A DNA stretch of 40,558 nucleotides from Curtobacterium sp. UCD-KPL2560 (GTDB taxonomy: Bacteria > Actinomycetota > Actinomycetes > Actinomycetales > Microbacteriaceae), in NCBI RefSeq assembly GCF_001705035.1, contig NZ_MCIG01000023.1, forward strand, positions 1 to 40,558. The letters are read 5' to 3'. The position numbers and the translations under genes were made by a program. Under the pieces are notes generated by a model. That model saw only the letters and a list, made by a program, of their open reading frames with translations. It was not told where the DNA came from and did not search any database. How positions within the stretch are numbered: the stretch's first letter is position 1; each line of letters starts with the position of its first letter. Shown one piece after another: positions 1 through 7,343 of this stretch.

Positions 1-203
1 ACAACCTGTTCGTCTTCCTCATCATCATGACGACCTTCGCGGTGCCGAAGGAGTTCCAGCAGAAGGTCCTGCTGGTCGGCGTCGCGATCGCCCTCGTCGC
101 CCGCGGTGTCTTCATCGCCCTCGGCGTCACGATCATCGAGAACTTCTCGTGGGTGTTCTACCTGTTCGGCGCCCTGCTGTTCTGGCTCGCCTGGTCGCAG
201 GCC
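1..203 (+). pseudogene. Partial second copy of terC, truncated at its 3' end
   Basis: These 203 bases are a base-for-base reverse-complement copy of 1061-1263, which lies inside the intact terC gene on the other strand. Read on + from base 3 they encode TerC residues 82 (Asn) to 148 (Ala), ending in LAWSQA. The TerC frame then runs into unrelated sequence with no TerC character (TSAADRASRPPG onwards), although it stays open to 737. The 5' part lies outside the window, so I cannot tell whether a promoter and N-terminus exist. As seen, the copy lacks the C-terminal membrane half and would not make a normal TerC protein. It is either a recent inverted duplication or an assembly fold-back at a contig end; the absence of any mismatch fits both. 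Confidence 0.65.
1..203. repeat. Left arm of a perfect 203-bp inverted repeat
   Basis: Base p of this arm pairs with base 1264-p, compared line by line with no mismatch found. The right arm is 1061-1263. The arms enclose 857 bp that hold the 3' part of terC, a terminator and several short repeats. The left limit is the window edge, so the arm may be longer. Confidence 0.9.
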
Positions 204-247
204 ACGTCAGCGGCGGATCGCGCCTCCCGCCCGCCCGGGTGTGCTCC

Positions 248-340
248 GCGAAAGCGACAGTTCGCGGGTCCCGTCCGGCGGCTGGTGCGCGAAAGCGACA
301 CATGGGCGCGAACAGTCCGGAGCGATCTGTCGCTTTCGCG
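248..340. repeat. Three copies of GCGAAAGCGACA, one inverted
   Basis: Exact copies lie at 248-259 and 289-300. An inverted copy lies at 328-339. Copies two and three form a 13-bp stem (288-300 with 328-340) around a 27-nt loop. This looks like a REP-type intergenic palindromic element. No gene was recognised in the stretch 204-475. Confidence 0.6.
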
Positions 341-346
341 AGGGCG

Positions 347-426
347 CCGCAGACAGAGGGCGCCGCAGACAGGGGGCACCGCAGACGGAGCGCGCGGCAG
401 ACAGGACGTGCCGCAGACGGACGGGA
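347..426. repeat. 16-bp tandem repeat, five units
   Basis: Units start at 347, 363, 379, 395 and 411 with an exact 16-bp period. The consensus is CCGCAGACRGRGSGCG. The last unit runs into the left arm of the terC terminator. Confidence 0.75.
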
Positions 427-460
427 GGCGCGGTGCCAGCTGGCACCGCGCCTCCCGTCC
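419..460. terminator. Perfect 42-bp palindrome, terminator of terC
   Basis: Two 21-base arms (419-439 and 440-460) are exact reverse complements, with an AGCT centre. It lies 16 bases after the terC stop on the minus strand, and between terC and the opposing terC fragment. It belongs to the recurrent GGACGGGAGGC hairpin family of this window. No long U-tract follows. Confidence 0.75.
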
Positions 461-475
461 CTCAGGCGGTGGCGA

Positions 476-1504
476 CTACTTCGCGTCCGCCTCGGTGGCC
501 GTCTTCGGCTCGCCCGTCGGAGTCAGCCCGCGCTCCTGGCGCTTCTTCGAGACCACGAGCGACGCGATCGTCGCGACGGTGATCGTCAGCGCGATGAAGC
601 TCAGCGAGAACCAGATCGGGATCTCCGGGGCCCACTCGATGTGCTCGCCGCCGTTGATGAAGGGCAGCTCGTTGACGTGCATGGCGTGGAAGACGAGCTT
701 CACGCCGATGAAGGCGAGGATGACCGCCAGCCCCTGACCGAGGTAGATGAGCCGCTCGAGCAGTCCCGCGATGAGGAAGTACAGCTGGCGGAGACCGAGG
801 AGCGAGAACGCGTTCGCGGTGAACACGATGAACGCGTCCTGCGTGAGACCGAAGATCGCGGGGATCGAGTCGAGGGCGAACAGCACGTCGGTCAGGCCGA
901 TGGCGACCATGACGAGCAGCATCGGGGTGAACAGGCGCTTGCCGTCGACGCGGGTGGTGAGGCGGTCGCCGTCGTAGTCCTTCGACGTGGGGATGATGCG
1001 ACGCAGGACCCGGATCAGGCGGGAGTCGCCCTCGGACGCGTCGTGCTCGCCGCTGCTGCGGGCCTGCGACCAGGCGAGCCAGAACAGCAGGGCGCCGAAC
1101 AGGTAGAACACCCACGAGAAGTTCTCGATGATCGTGACGCCGAGGGCGATGAAGACACCGCGGGCGACGAGGGCGATCGCGACGCCGACCAGCAGGACCT
1201 TCTGCTGGAACTCCTTCGGCACCGCGAAGGTCGTCATGATGATGAGGAAGACGAACAGGTTGTCGACCGACAGGGCCTTCTCGGTCAACCAGCCGGCGAA
1301 GTACTCACCGCCGGCCTGGCCGCCGCCGAACACGAGGATGCCGACACCGAACAGGATCGCCAGGCCGACGTAGAACGCCGACCAGAAGGCGGACTCCTTG
1401 ATGTGCGGGACGTGCGGCGTGCGCACGTGCGAGTAGAAGTCGAACACCAGCAGCGCGAGGATGCCCGCGAGGGTGATGAGCCATACGTACAGGGGGACGT
1501 CCAA
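476..1504 (-). CDS. terC: TerC family integral membrane protein (probable Mn2+ exporter, Alx/TerC type)
   Basis: Predicted 342-residue polytopic membrane protein; TerC/Alx proteins are usually about 320-350 residues. Recognised by the TerC core: the N-terminal helix after LYVWLITLAG, the acidic membrane motif EKALSVDNLFVFLIIM (about residues 75-90), GALLFWLAWSQA (137-148), and the later LFALDSIPAIFG and LLGLRQLYFLI stretches. I place the start at TTG 1504 because GAAGGA lies 6 nt upstream and the TerC domain begins there; an open frame to 1711 would run back through the riboswitch. Members export manganese or contribute to tellurium resistance. The upstream manganese-type riboswitch favours a manganese role here. 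Residues 82-148 are encoded by the DNA duplicated at 1-203. Confidence 0.9.
   Translation of the reverse strand: MDVPLYVWLITLAGILALLVFDFYSHVRTPHVPHIKESAFWSAFYVGLAILFGVGILVFGGGQAGGEYFAGWLTEKALSVDNLFVFLIIMTTFAVPKEFQQKVLLVGVAIALVARGVFIALGVTIIENFSWVFYLFGALLFWLAWSQARSSGEHDASEGDSRLIRVLRRIIPTSKDYDGDRLTTRVDGKRLFTPMLLVMVAIGLTDVLFALDSIPAIFGLTQDAFIVFTANAFSLLGLRQLYFLIAGLLERLIYLGQGLAVILAFIGVKLVFHAMHVNELPFINGGEHIEWAPEIPIWFSLSFIALTITVATIASLVVSKKRQERGLTPTGEPKTATEADAK
1061..1263. repeat. Right arm of the 203-bp inverted repeat, inside terC
   Basis: Reverse complement of 1-203. Similarity stops sharply at 1060/204. Only a weak shared CAGCGGCG, shifted by one base, continues past the breakpoint. Confidence 0.9.
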
Positions 1505-1549
1505 CAGAGTTCCTTCAGGGAGGGGCGCACCACGAGGAGTGGGTACGCC

Positions 1550-1685
1550 GAAGCCTGAAGGTCTCTTCCGCCGCCTGACCGTGCCGCCGGGATCCGACGG
1601 GCCGTGCAGGAGACCGGTGCCCCGGGCCTGGATCGTCCCAGACCGTACTGACGGGCACACCGCGAGAGGAATACTCCCCTTCTCA
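1550..1685 (-). ncRNA. Probable yybP-ykoY manganese riboswitch in the terC leader
   Basis: On the minus strand the leader holds AGGGGAGTA near its 5' end, then CCGTCAGTACGG, and GAAGAGACCTTCAGGC (1552-1567) near its 3' end. These match the conserved GGGGAGUA, CGUCA and AGACCUU elements of the yybP-ykoY class as I recall it. The class binds Mn2+ and often sits before terC/alx-type exporters. A -10 hexamer TACGCT (1691-1696) would start the RNA just before it. The leader ends about 45 nt before the terC start. Confidence 0.75.
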
Positions 1686-1690
1686 CGACG

Positions 1691-1696
1691 AGCGTA
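1691..1696 (-). promoter_or_regulatory. -10 hexamer TACGCT for terC
   Basis: It lies 7-10 bases before the first conserved riboswitch bases on the minus strand. I see no clear -35. It is back to back with the ftsY promoter, about 30 bp away. Confidence 0.5.
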
Positions 1697-1724
1697 GCGG
1701 GCGACCGGCACCTCCGCCGCGGCC

Positions 1725-1730
1725 TAAGCT
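1725..1730 (+). promoter_or_regulatory. -10 hexamer TAAGCT for ftsY, leaderless spacing
   Basis: Exactly six bases separate TAAGCT from the ATG at 1737, and there is no Shine-Dalgarno sequence. Transcription would start at or next to the start codon. Confidence 0.6.
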
Positions 1731-1736
1731 GGGAAC

Positions 1737-2606
1737 ATGGCGAGTTCCTGGTCCCTGTCCTCCCGGCTCCGCGGTCTGTTCCAGCGGAAGACCATCGACG
1801 AGACCACGTGGGACGACCTCGAGACCGCGCTCATCGGTGCGGACTTCGGCCCCGACATCGCGGACGAGGTCATCGAGGACCTGCACGCCCGCGTCGACCG
1901 GTACGGCACGACCGACCCGGCGGACCTCCAGCGCATGCTCCGCGAGGTGCTCGAGGAGCGCCTGTCGAAGCTCGACACCACCCTCAAGCTGAGCAACCGC
2001 CCCGCGGTCGTGCTCGTGGTCGGGGTGAACGGTGTCGGCAAGACCACGACGATCGGCAAGTTCGCCAAGTTCCTGAAGACGTACGACCGCACCGTGCTCG
2101 TGGGCGCGGCGGACACGTTCCGTGCCGCCGCGGTCGAGCAGGTCGCGACGTGGGCCCAGCGCGCCGGCGTCGACGTCGTCCGTCCCGCACAGCCCGGGCA
2201 GGACCCGGCGTCGGTGGCGTACCAGACCGTCGAGAAGGCCATCCACGACGGCACCGAGATCGTCGTGATCGACACCGCCGGCCGCCTGCACACCAAGGCC
2301 GGGCTGATGGACGAGCTCACCAAGATCAAGCGCGTGGTCGAGAAGCAGACCGAGATCGCGGAGGTCCTGCTCGTCCTCGACGCCACGACCGGCCAGAACG
2401 GCCTCGCCCAGGCGCAGGCGTTCATCGAGGGCGCGGGCGTCACCGGGCTCGTCATCACCAAGCTCGACGGCTCCGCGAAGGCCGGCTTCGTCCTCAGCGT
2501 GCAGGAGAAGACCGGCATCCCGATCAAGCTCATCGGGCAGGGCGAGGGCATCAACGACCTCACGGGCTTCACGCCGCACGTCTTCGTGCAGAACCTCGTC
2601 GGCTAG
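1737..2606 (+). CDS. ftsY: Signal recognition particle receptor FtsY (SRP GTPase)
   Basis: 289-residue SRP receptor GTPase that docks Ffh-ribosome complexes at the membrane. It has the N domain (residues about 1-85) and the G domain: P-loop GVNGVGKT (96-103), DTFRAAA (126-132), DTAGR (179-183), TKLD (241-244) and GQGE (267-270). The long acidic A domain of E. coli FtsY is absent, so this is the short NG form. A hydrophobic-basic N-terminus (SSRLRGLFQRK) could serve in membrane contact. The ATG at 1737 is supported by the leaderless promoter spacing. Its partner ffh lies 3 kb downstream. No strong terminator follows directly. Confidence 0.97.
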   Translation: MASSWSLSSRLRGLFQRKTIDETTWDDLETALIGADFGPDIADEVIEDLHARVDRYGTTDPADLQRMLREVLEERLSKLDTTLKLSNRPAVVLVVGVNGVGKTTTIGKFAKFLKTYDRTVLVGAADTFRAAAVEQVATWAQRAGVDVVRPAQPGQDPASVAYQTVEKAIHDGTEIVVIDTAGRLHTKAGLMDELTKIKRVVEKQTEIAEVLLVLDATTGQNGLAQAQAFIEGAGVTGLVITKLDGSAKAGFVLSVQEKTGIPIKLIGQGEGINDLTGFTPHVFVQNLVG

Positions 2607-2720
2607 GCGCTGCGGTCACCAGGCCTCGGGGTACGACAGCCTGACGATCGCCTGGGCATCGCCTGTGCGACACGTGTACCGTCATCGCCGTACTGCCCCG
2701 TGAGACCAAGGAGACACCCC

Positions 2721-2879
2721 ATGCCCGCTCTGCTGATCATCGCGATCATCGTCGGCCTCGTCCTGCTCTTCAGCGGCATCTTCGTCGGTGCCCTCAAGTT
2801 CCTGCTGTGGATCGGCATCGTCCTCATCCTGCTGTCCGTCATCGGCTGGCTGCTGCGGAGCATCCGCGGTCGCGCGTAG
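2721..2879 (+). CDS. Small hydrophobic membrane protein, 52 residues
   Basis: The start ATG at 2721 follows AAGGAG with a good spacing. The product begins MPALLIIAIIVGLVLLF, has a second hydrophobic stretch KFLLWIGIVLILLSVIGWLL, and ends in a basic tail RSIRGRA. This predicts two membrane helices, a short periplasmic turn and a cytoplasmic basic end. I do not recognise a named family. Small hydrophobic proteins of this kind are common and uncharacterised in Actinobacteria. The ribosome-binding site, actinobacterial codon use and the terminator-like palindromes after it support a real gene. It stands alone between ftsY and the convergent lipA. Confidence 0.75.
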   Translation: MPALLIIAIIVGLVLLFSGIFVGALKFLLWIGIVLILLSVIGWLLRSIRGRA

Positions 2880-2887
2880 CGATCGCG

Positions 2888-2907
2888 GGTCACGTCGCGA
2901 CGTGACC
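2888..2907. repeat. Perfect 20-bp palindrome between convergent genes
   Basis: GGTCACGTCG is followed directly by its reverse complement. It lies 9 bases after the stop of the small membrane protein and just before the larger hairpin. It could be part of a double terminator or a protein-binding site. Confidence 0.5.
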
Positions 2908-2916
2908 GCTTGACGG

Positions 2917-2954
2917 ACGGGAGGCGCGGTGCCAGCTGGCACAGCGCCTCCCGT
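2917..2954. terminator. Hairpin terminator between the small membrane protein and lipA
   Basis: 19-base arms pair with one mismatch (C to A in the right arm). It is a member of the ACGGGAGGCGCGGTGCC family and serves two converging transcripts. Confidence 0.7.
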
Positions 2955-2979
2955 TGCGTCGTCCGGTCGCGTCCGTCGC

Positions 2980-3963
2980 CTACACGGCCTGGCGACCCGG
3001 CGATGCGTCGAGCAGGTGGGCCAGGTGCGGCGGCACCGCGCCGCCGCGCGCGACGGTCGCCCGCGCCCACAGCCGGCCAGCGCGGTAGGACGAGCGGACC
3101 AGGGGTCCGGCGAGGACGCCGGCGAACCCGATGCCCTCGGCCACCTCGCGGAGCTCGACGAACTCCTCCGGGCGGACCCAGCGCGCGACCGGCAGGTGAC
3201 GGGGTGACGGCCGGAGGTACTGGGTCAGCGTGATGATGTCCGTCCCGGCGTCGTGGAGCTGGTGCAGGGCGTCCTCGACCTCGGCGCGCTCCTCGCCCAT
3301 GCCGAGGATGAGGTTCGACTTCGTCACGAGTCCCGCGTCGTGCCCCTGCGTGATGACGTCGAGCGACCGGTCGAAGCGGAAGGCGGGTCGGATGCGCTTG
3401 AAGATCCGCGGCACGGTCTCGACGTTGTGCGCGAAGACCTCGGGCCGGGCGTCGAACACCTGCCCGAGCTGGTCGGGCCGGCCGGAGAAGTCGGGGACGA
3501 GGATCTCGACGCCGGTGCCGGGGGAGTGCTCGTGGATCGCTCGGATGGTCTCGGCGTAGAGCCAGGCACCGCCGTCCTCGAGGTCGTCGCGGGCGACCCC
3601 GGTCACCGTGGCGTACCGCAGGCCCATCTCGGCGACGGAGTCCGCGACCCGGCGGGGCTCGTCGCGGTCGAGCGGCTCGGGCTTGCCCGTGTCGATCTGG
3701 CAGAAGTCGCACCGTCGCGTGCACTGGGACCCGCCGATCAGGAAGGTGGCCTCGCGGTCCTCCCAGCACTCGAAGACGTTCGGGCAGCCGGCCTCCTGGC
3801 AGACGGTGTGCAGCTGCTTGTCGCGGACCAGGCCGGAGAGCTCGCGGAACGCCGGGCCCTGCACCGCCCGGGTCTTGATCCACGCGGGCTTGGTCTCGAT
3901 CGGGGTCTCGGCGTTCCGGGCCTCGACGCGGAGCATCCGGCGGCCCTCGGGGGCGAGTGTCAT
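2980..3963 (-). CDS. lipA: Lipoyl synthase LipA (radical SAM)
   Basis: 327-residue enzyme inserting two sulfurs into protein-bound octanoyl groups to make lipoyl cofactors. The auxiliary [4Fe-4S] ligands are Cys55, Cys60 and Cys66 ([12 protein letters not shown]). The radical SAM cluster is CTRRCDFC with Cys81, Cys85 and Cys88. The C-terminal RSSY serine that binds the auxiliary cluster is present in [10 protein letters not shown]. The ATG overlaps the lipB stop (ATGA), so the two are translationally coupled. Length is normal. LipB makes the octanoyl-protein substrate, so this pair is a complete de novo lipoate module for pyruvate and 2-oxoglutarate dehydrogenases and glycine cleavage. Confidence 0.98.
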   Translation of the reverse strand: MTLAPEGRRMLRVEARNAETPIETKPAWIKTRAVQGPAFRELSGLVRDKQLHTVCQEAGCPNVFECWEDREATFLIGGSQCTRRCDFCQIDTGKPEPLDRDEPRRVADSVAEMGLRYATVTGVARDDLEDGGAWLYAETIRAIHEHSPGTGVEILVPDFSGRPDQLGQVFDARPEVFAHNVETVPRIFKRIRPAFRFDRSLDVITQGHDAGLVTKSNLILGMGEERAEVEDALHQLHDAGTDIITLTQYLRPSPRHLPVARWVRPEEFVELREVAEGIGFAGVLAGPLVRSSYRAGRLWARATVARGGAVPPHLAHLLDASPGRQAV

Positions 3964-4643
3964 GCGGTGGTCTCCTGTCGGGCGGTGCTGCTGATGCGTC
4001 GGCCGGCGCGCATGCCGTCGACGGCGTGCTGGACCCGGTCGGCGACGACGCCCGCGACCTCGTCCACCGTGACGGTGCGCCCCGCGGCGGCGCTCAGCGT
4101 GGTGACGCCGGCGTCGGCGATGCCGCACGGGACGATGGCACGGTAGGCGTCGAGCGCGTTCGTGCAGTTGAGCGCGATGCCGTGGCTGGTGACGCCCTCG
4201 GCCACGTGGAGCCCGATCGCTCCGACCTTCGCGTACGGCGCGTCGGCAGGTCCAGGGACCCAGGCGCCGCTCCGGCCCTCGACTCGCTCCGCTCGGACCC
4301 CGGCGGCGGCTGCGGCGTCGACGAGGACCTGCTCGAGGTCCCGGACCCAGGCCACGACGTCGAGCGGCTCGGCGAGCCGGACGATCGGGTACGCGACGAG
4401 CTGCCCCGGACCGTGCCACGTGATGCGGCCGCCGCGGTCGACCTCGACGACGGGGGAGCCGTCGGTCGGCAGGTCGGACGGCTCGGTCCGGCGGCCCGCG
4501 GTGTACACGGACGGGTGCTCGCATAGCACGACGACGCCGGGAGAGCGCCCTGCGACGACGTCGGCGCGCAGGCGTCGCTGCAGCGCGAGGCCGTCGTCGT
4601 ACCGGAGCGGGCCCTGCGGGCGGAAGACCTCGAGTGTCGGCAC
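3960..4643 (-). CDS. lipB: Octanoyltransferase LipB
   Basis: 227-residue lipoyl(octanoyl) transferase that moves octanoyl from acyl carrier protein to apo-enzyme lysines. Visible motifs are [18 protein letters not shown] (residues 69-86), the active Lys139 in [10 protein letters not shown] and the nucleophile Cys173 in VPCGI. The start is GTG 4643. A -10 hexamer TACGGT lies exactly six bases upstream with no Shine-Dalgarno sequence, so the mRNA is probably leaderless. The 3' end overlaps lipA by 4 nt. Nothing unusual in length or residues. Confidence 0.97.
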   Translation of the reverse strand: MPTLEVFRPQGPLRYDDGLALQRRLRADVVAGRSPGVVVLCEHPSVYTAGRRTEPSDLPTDGSPVVEVDRGGRITWHGPGQLVAYPIVRLAEPLDVVAWVRDLEQVLVDAAAAAGVRAERVEGRSGAWVPGPADAPYAKVGAIGLHVAEGVTSHGIALNCTNALDAYRAIVPCGIADAGVTTLSAAAGRTVTVDEVAGVVADRVQHAVDGMRAGRRISSTARQETTA

Positions 4644-4649
4644 GGGATG

Positions 4650-4655
4650 ACCGTA
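4650..4655 (-). promoter_or_regulatory. -10 hexamer TACGGT for lipB-lipA
   Basis: On the minus strand TACGGT, six bases (CATCCC) and then the GTG start of lipB. Same spacing as ftsY and xerC. Confidence 0.55.
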
Positions 4656-4749
4656 CGCTTGTTGTTGGACGGAGTCCAGTAACTCGGCGATCCTCGCGGA
4701 TCGGGTCGCCGTGCGCCCTGCGACCGTCAGGAGCTGCGACCGGGCCCGG

Positions 4750-5547
4750 TCACCGCGTCAGTCGTGTGACCTCGCCGCGGAAGAAGTCGTCCGCCCGGGC
4801 GCGTGCCTCGTCGGTGGGGCCGCCCGGGGGCAGGTGGTCGAAGGCCGCGGCCCGCTCGAGCTCGTCCGCGACGAATCGCTCGAGCACGCCGGGGGTCGAT
4901 CCGGAGCCCAGTTCCCGGGTCGCGGCCTTCACCTCGATGAGATCGGCCACGGCCTCCCGAACCCCGGCCGGCACCGAGGTCTCCTGCACGAGCGTGGGCA
5001 GGTCCATCGGTGGGAGCGCGGAGTCCGGGTGCTCGCGCAGCCACCGCAGGGTCGTCACCGGGCGGAGCACGTAGAAGAAGCGCTTCAGCGTCGTCTGCCG
5101 TTCCTGCTGCCGGAGCGCCACGTGCAGGTGGTGCCGACCGATCCGACCTCGGTCGGCGACGGCCGCCAGGAACGCCAGGGCGCGGTCGCGGAAGCCTTCG
5201 TCCCCGGAGTAGACGATGGGGGACCGGAGCCACTCGCCGACCGTCGCGTTCCCGTTCACCGCGAGACGGACGGCCTTCCCGAGGTCCCAGCCGTTGACGT
5301 CGAAGACCGCGTCGAGCGGGGTCTCGATGACGTCGCGCGCCGGCCAGAGCGACAGGTAGTCGTCCGGCTGCCGGACGTAGACGAAGCGACAGTCGTAGTC
5401 GCTGTCCGGCGACGGGAAGCCCCACGCGCGGCTCCCGCTCTCGATCGCCCAGGGCACGGCGACGCCGTGGTCCGTCCGGACGCCGGCCAGTCGCGCGTCG
5501 ATCTCGTCGACGACGGCAGGGTCGAGGGAGTCGGGGACGTTCCGCAT
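4750..5547 (-). CDS. RlaP-type nucleotidyltransferase domain protein
   Basis: 265 residues. The N-terminal part carries a polymerase-beta-like nucleotidyltransferase signature: GSR at 38-40 followed by SPDSDYD with Asp50 and Asp52 as likely metal ligands, then FVYVRQPDDYLSLWP. The arrangement matches the RlaP family (RNA repair ligase-associated polymerase, Pfam 10127 as I recall). Those proteins are predicted nucleotidyl or nucleotide-end modifying enzymes; some sit beside RNA ligases, but none is seen here. The middle and C-terminal helical region (FFYVLRPVTTLRWL) is also typical. A -10 TAGCCT lies seven bases before the ATG at 5547, suggesting a leaderless message. It is divergent from ffh. 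Substrate unknown. Confidence 0.8.
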   Translation of the reverse strand: MRNVPDSLDPAVVDEIDARLAGVRTDHGVAVPWAIESGSRAWGFPSPDSDYDCRFVYVRQPDDYLSLWPARDVIETPLDAVFDVNGWDLGKAVRLAVNGNATVGEWLRSPIVYSGDEGFRDRALAFLAAVADRGRIGRHHLHVALRQQERQTTLKRFFYVLRPVTTLRWLREHPDSALPPMDLPTLVQETSVPAGVREAVADLIEVKAATRELGSGSTPGVLERFVADELERAAAFDHLPPGGPTDEARARADDFFRGEVTRLTR

Positions 5548-5554
5548 GTCGCCG

Positions 5555-5560
5555 AGGCTA
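5555..5560 (-). promoter_or_regulatory. -10 hexamer TAGCCT for the RlaP-like gene
   Basis: Seven bases upstream of the ATG on the minus strand. No ribosome-binding site is visible. Confidence 0.5.
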
Positions 5561-5609
5561 CCCGTGGACCCGGCCGGGACCCGGTCCCGGCCGGTCGGGG
5601 ACGGCCCTG

Positions 5610-5615
5610 TAGGAT
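5610..5615 (+). promoter_or_regulatory. -10 hexamer TAGGAT for ffh
   Basis: Nine bases before the ATG at 5625, giving a leader of at most a few nucleotides. It lies about 50 bp from the divergent promoter of the RlaP-like gene. Confidence 0.5.
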
Positions 5616-5624
5616 CGACGGATC

Positions 5625-7181
5625 ATGGCGCAATTCGGCTCTCTCTCCGACCGGCTGACCGAGACCTTCCGCAACCTGCGGAGCAAGGGTCGGCTCACCC
5701 CGTCCGACGTCGACGGCACCGTCCGCGAGATCCGACGGGCGCTCCTCGACGCCGACGTCGCGCTCGAGGTCGTGAAGTCCTTCACCGCGGCCGTCCGCGA
5801 GCGTGCGCTCTCCGACGAGGTGAACAAGGCGCTCAACCCGGCGCAGCAGGTCGTCCAGATCGTCAACGAGGAACTCGTCGGCATCCTCGGCGGCCAGCAG
5901 CGGCGGCTCGAGTTCGCCAAGCGACCGCCGACGGTCATCATGCTCGCGGGCCTGCAGGGTGCCGGCAAGACGACCTTGGCGGGCAAGCTCGGCAAGTGGC
6001 TCAAGAAGGACGGCCACACGCCGATGCTCGTCGCGGCGGACCTCCAGCGCCCGAACGCCGTGCAGCAGCTCCAGGTCGTCGGCGAGCAGGCCGGCGTCCA
6101 CGTCTTCGCCCCGGAGCCCGGCAACGGTGTCGGTGACCCGGTCAAGGTCGCGAAGAACGCGATCAAGGCCGCGGTCGACCAGCAGTACGACACCGTCATC
6201 GTGGACACCGCCGGACGACTCGGCGTCGATGCCGAGCTCATGAAGCAGGCCGCGAACATCCGCAAGGCCGTCGACCCCGACGAGGTCCTGTTCGTCATCG
6301 ACGCGATGATCGGTCAGGACGCCGTGAACACCGCGCGCGCCTTCCAGGAGGGCGTGGACTTCACCGGCGTCGTGCTGTCGAAGCTCGACGGCGACGCCCG
6401 CGGTGGTGCGGCCCTGTCGGTGGCGAGCGTCACCGGCCGGCCGATCATGTTCGCGTCCACGGGTGAGGGCCTCGACGACTTCGAGCCGTTCCACCCGGAC
6501 CGCATGGCGAGCCGCATCCTCGACCTCGGCGACATCCTCTCGCTCATCGAGCAGGCGCAGGGTGCCTTCGACGAAGAAGAAGCCCGCAAGGTCGCCGAGA
6601 AGATCGCGAGCGACTCGTTCACGCTCGACGACTTCCTCGGGCAGATGCAGCAGCTCCGCAAGGCCGGCTCGATCAAGGGCATGCTCGGGATGCTCCCGGG
6701 CGCCAAGGGCATGCGCGAGGCGCTCGACAACTTCGACGAGAGCGAGATCGTCCGCACCGAGGCGATCATCCAGTCGATGACGAAGCAGGAGCGCCAGCTG
6801 CCGAAGCTGCTCAACGGCTCCCGTCGTCTCCGCATCGCCCGCGGTTCCGGCACGACCGTGACCGAGGTCAACGCCCTCGTGAACCGCTTCGAGCAGGCCG
6901 CGAAGATGATGAAGACGGTCGCCCGCGGTGGCGTGCCGCAGATGCCCGGCATGGGCCCGATCCCCGGGATGCACGGCGGCAAGAAGAAGCAGCCCGCCGG
7001 CGGCGCGAAGAAGAAGAAGGTGGGCAACCCCGCCAAGCGCGCCGCGCTGGCCTCGGGTGCTCCGGCACAGCCGCAGCAGCAGGCCCCGAGCGGTTCCGGC
7101 TTCGGCTTCGGCGGTGCCAAGGGCGGCAAGGCCCCCACCGAGGAAGAACTCGCGAGCCTGCAGAAGTTCCTCGGTCGCTGA
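5625..7181 (+). CDS. ffh: Signal recognition particle protein Ffh (SRP54)
   Basis: 518-residue SRP GTPase that binds signal sequences and 4.5S RNA and delivers ribosomes to FtsY. It has the N domain, the P-loop GLQGAGKT (109-116), DTAGR (194-198), SKLDGD (252-257) and GEG (280-282). The methionine-rich M domain begins near residue 300, with MGMLPGAKGMR-type and SRRLRIARGSGT RNA-binding stretches. The C-terminal tail (about 440-518) is long, with GGKKKQPAG and AKKKKVGNP lysine clusters and a Gly/Pro/Gln-rich segment. This is longer than E. coli Ffh but usual for actinobacteria. The neighbour ftsY completes the targeting pair. Confidence 0.98.
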   Translation: MAQFGSLSDRLTETFRNLRSKGRLTPSDVDGTVREIRRALLDADVALEVVKSFTAAVRERALSDEVNKALNPAQQVVQIVNEELVGILGGQQRRLEFAKRPPTVIMLAGLQGAGKTTLAGKLGKWLKKDGHTPMLVAADLQRPNAVQQLQVVGEQAGVHVFAPEPGNGVGDPVKVAKNAIKAAVDQQYDTVIVDTAGRLGVDAELMKQAANIRKAVDPDEVLFVIDAMIGQDAVNTARAFQEGVDFTGVVLSKLDGDARGGAALSVASVTGRPIMFASTGEGLDDFEPFHPDRMASRILDLGDILSLIEQAQGAFDEEEARKVAEKIASDSFTLDDFLGQMQQLRKAGSIKGMLGMLPGAKGMREALDNFDESEIVRTEAIIQSMTKQERQLPKLLNGSRRLRIARGSGTTVTEVNALVNRFEQAAKMMKTVARGGVPQMPGMGPIPGMHGGKKKQPAGGAKKKKVGNPAKRAALASGAPAQPQQQAPSGSGFGFGGAKGGKAPTEEELASLQKFLGR

Positions 7182-7207
7182 ACCCGCGTCGCCGACGCGA
7201 CGACAGC

Positions 7208-7253
7208 ACGGACGGGAGGCCCGTGGCGAGACCGCCACGGGCCTCCCGTCCGT
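7208..7253 (+). terminator. Terminator of ffh
   Basis: A perfect 21-bp stem (7208-7228 with 7233-7253) around a 4-nt loop AGAC. It starts 27 bases after the ffh stop. Variant of the ACGGGAGGC family with a GGCCCGTGGCG inner stem. Confidence 0.8.
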
Positions 7254-7282
7254 CTCCCGACCGGTAGCAATGGCATGCAAAA

Positions 7283-7288
7283 TACTGT
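7283..7288 (+). promoter_or_regulatory. Possible -10 TACTGT before the secreted protein
   Basis: It lies in a short AT-rich island (about 7265-7300) after the ffh terminator, some 55 bases before the ATG at 7344. No convincing -35 was seen. Confidence 0.4.
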
Positions 7289-7343
7289 CAGATCACATGG
7301 TGTTCGCTGATCGCACGCAATCCGCGTGAACGAGAGGAACTCC

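Noticed and set aside
1505-1711. Upstream extension of terC to 1711.
   Set aside because: This part encodes a non-TerC, arginine-rich sequence and coincides with the riboswitch leader.
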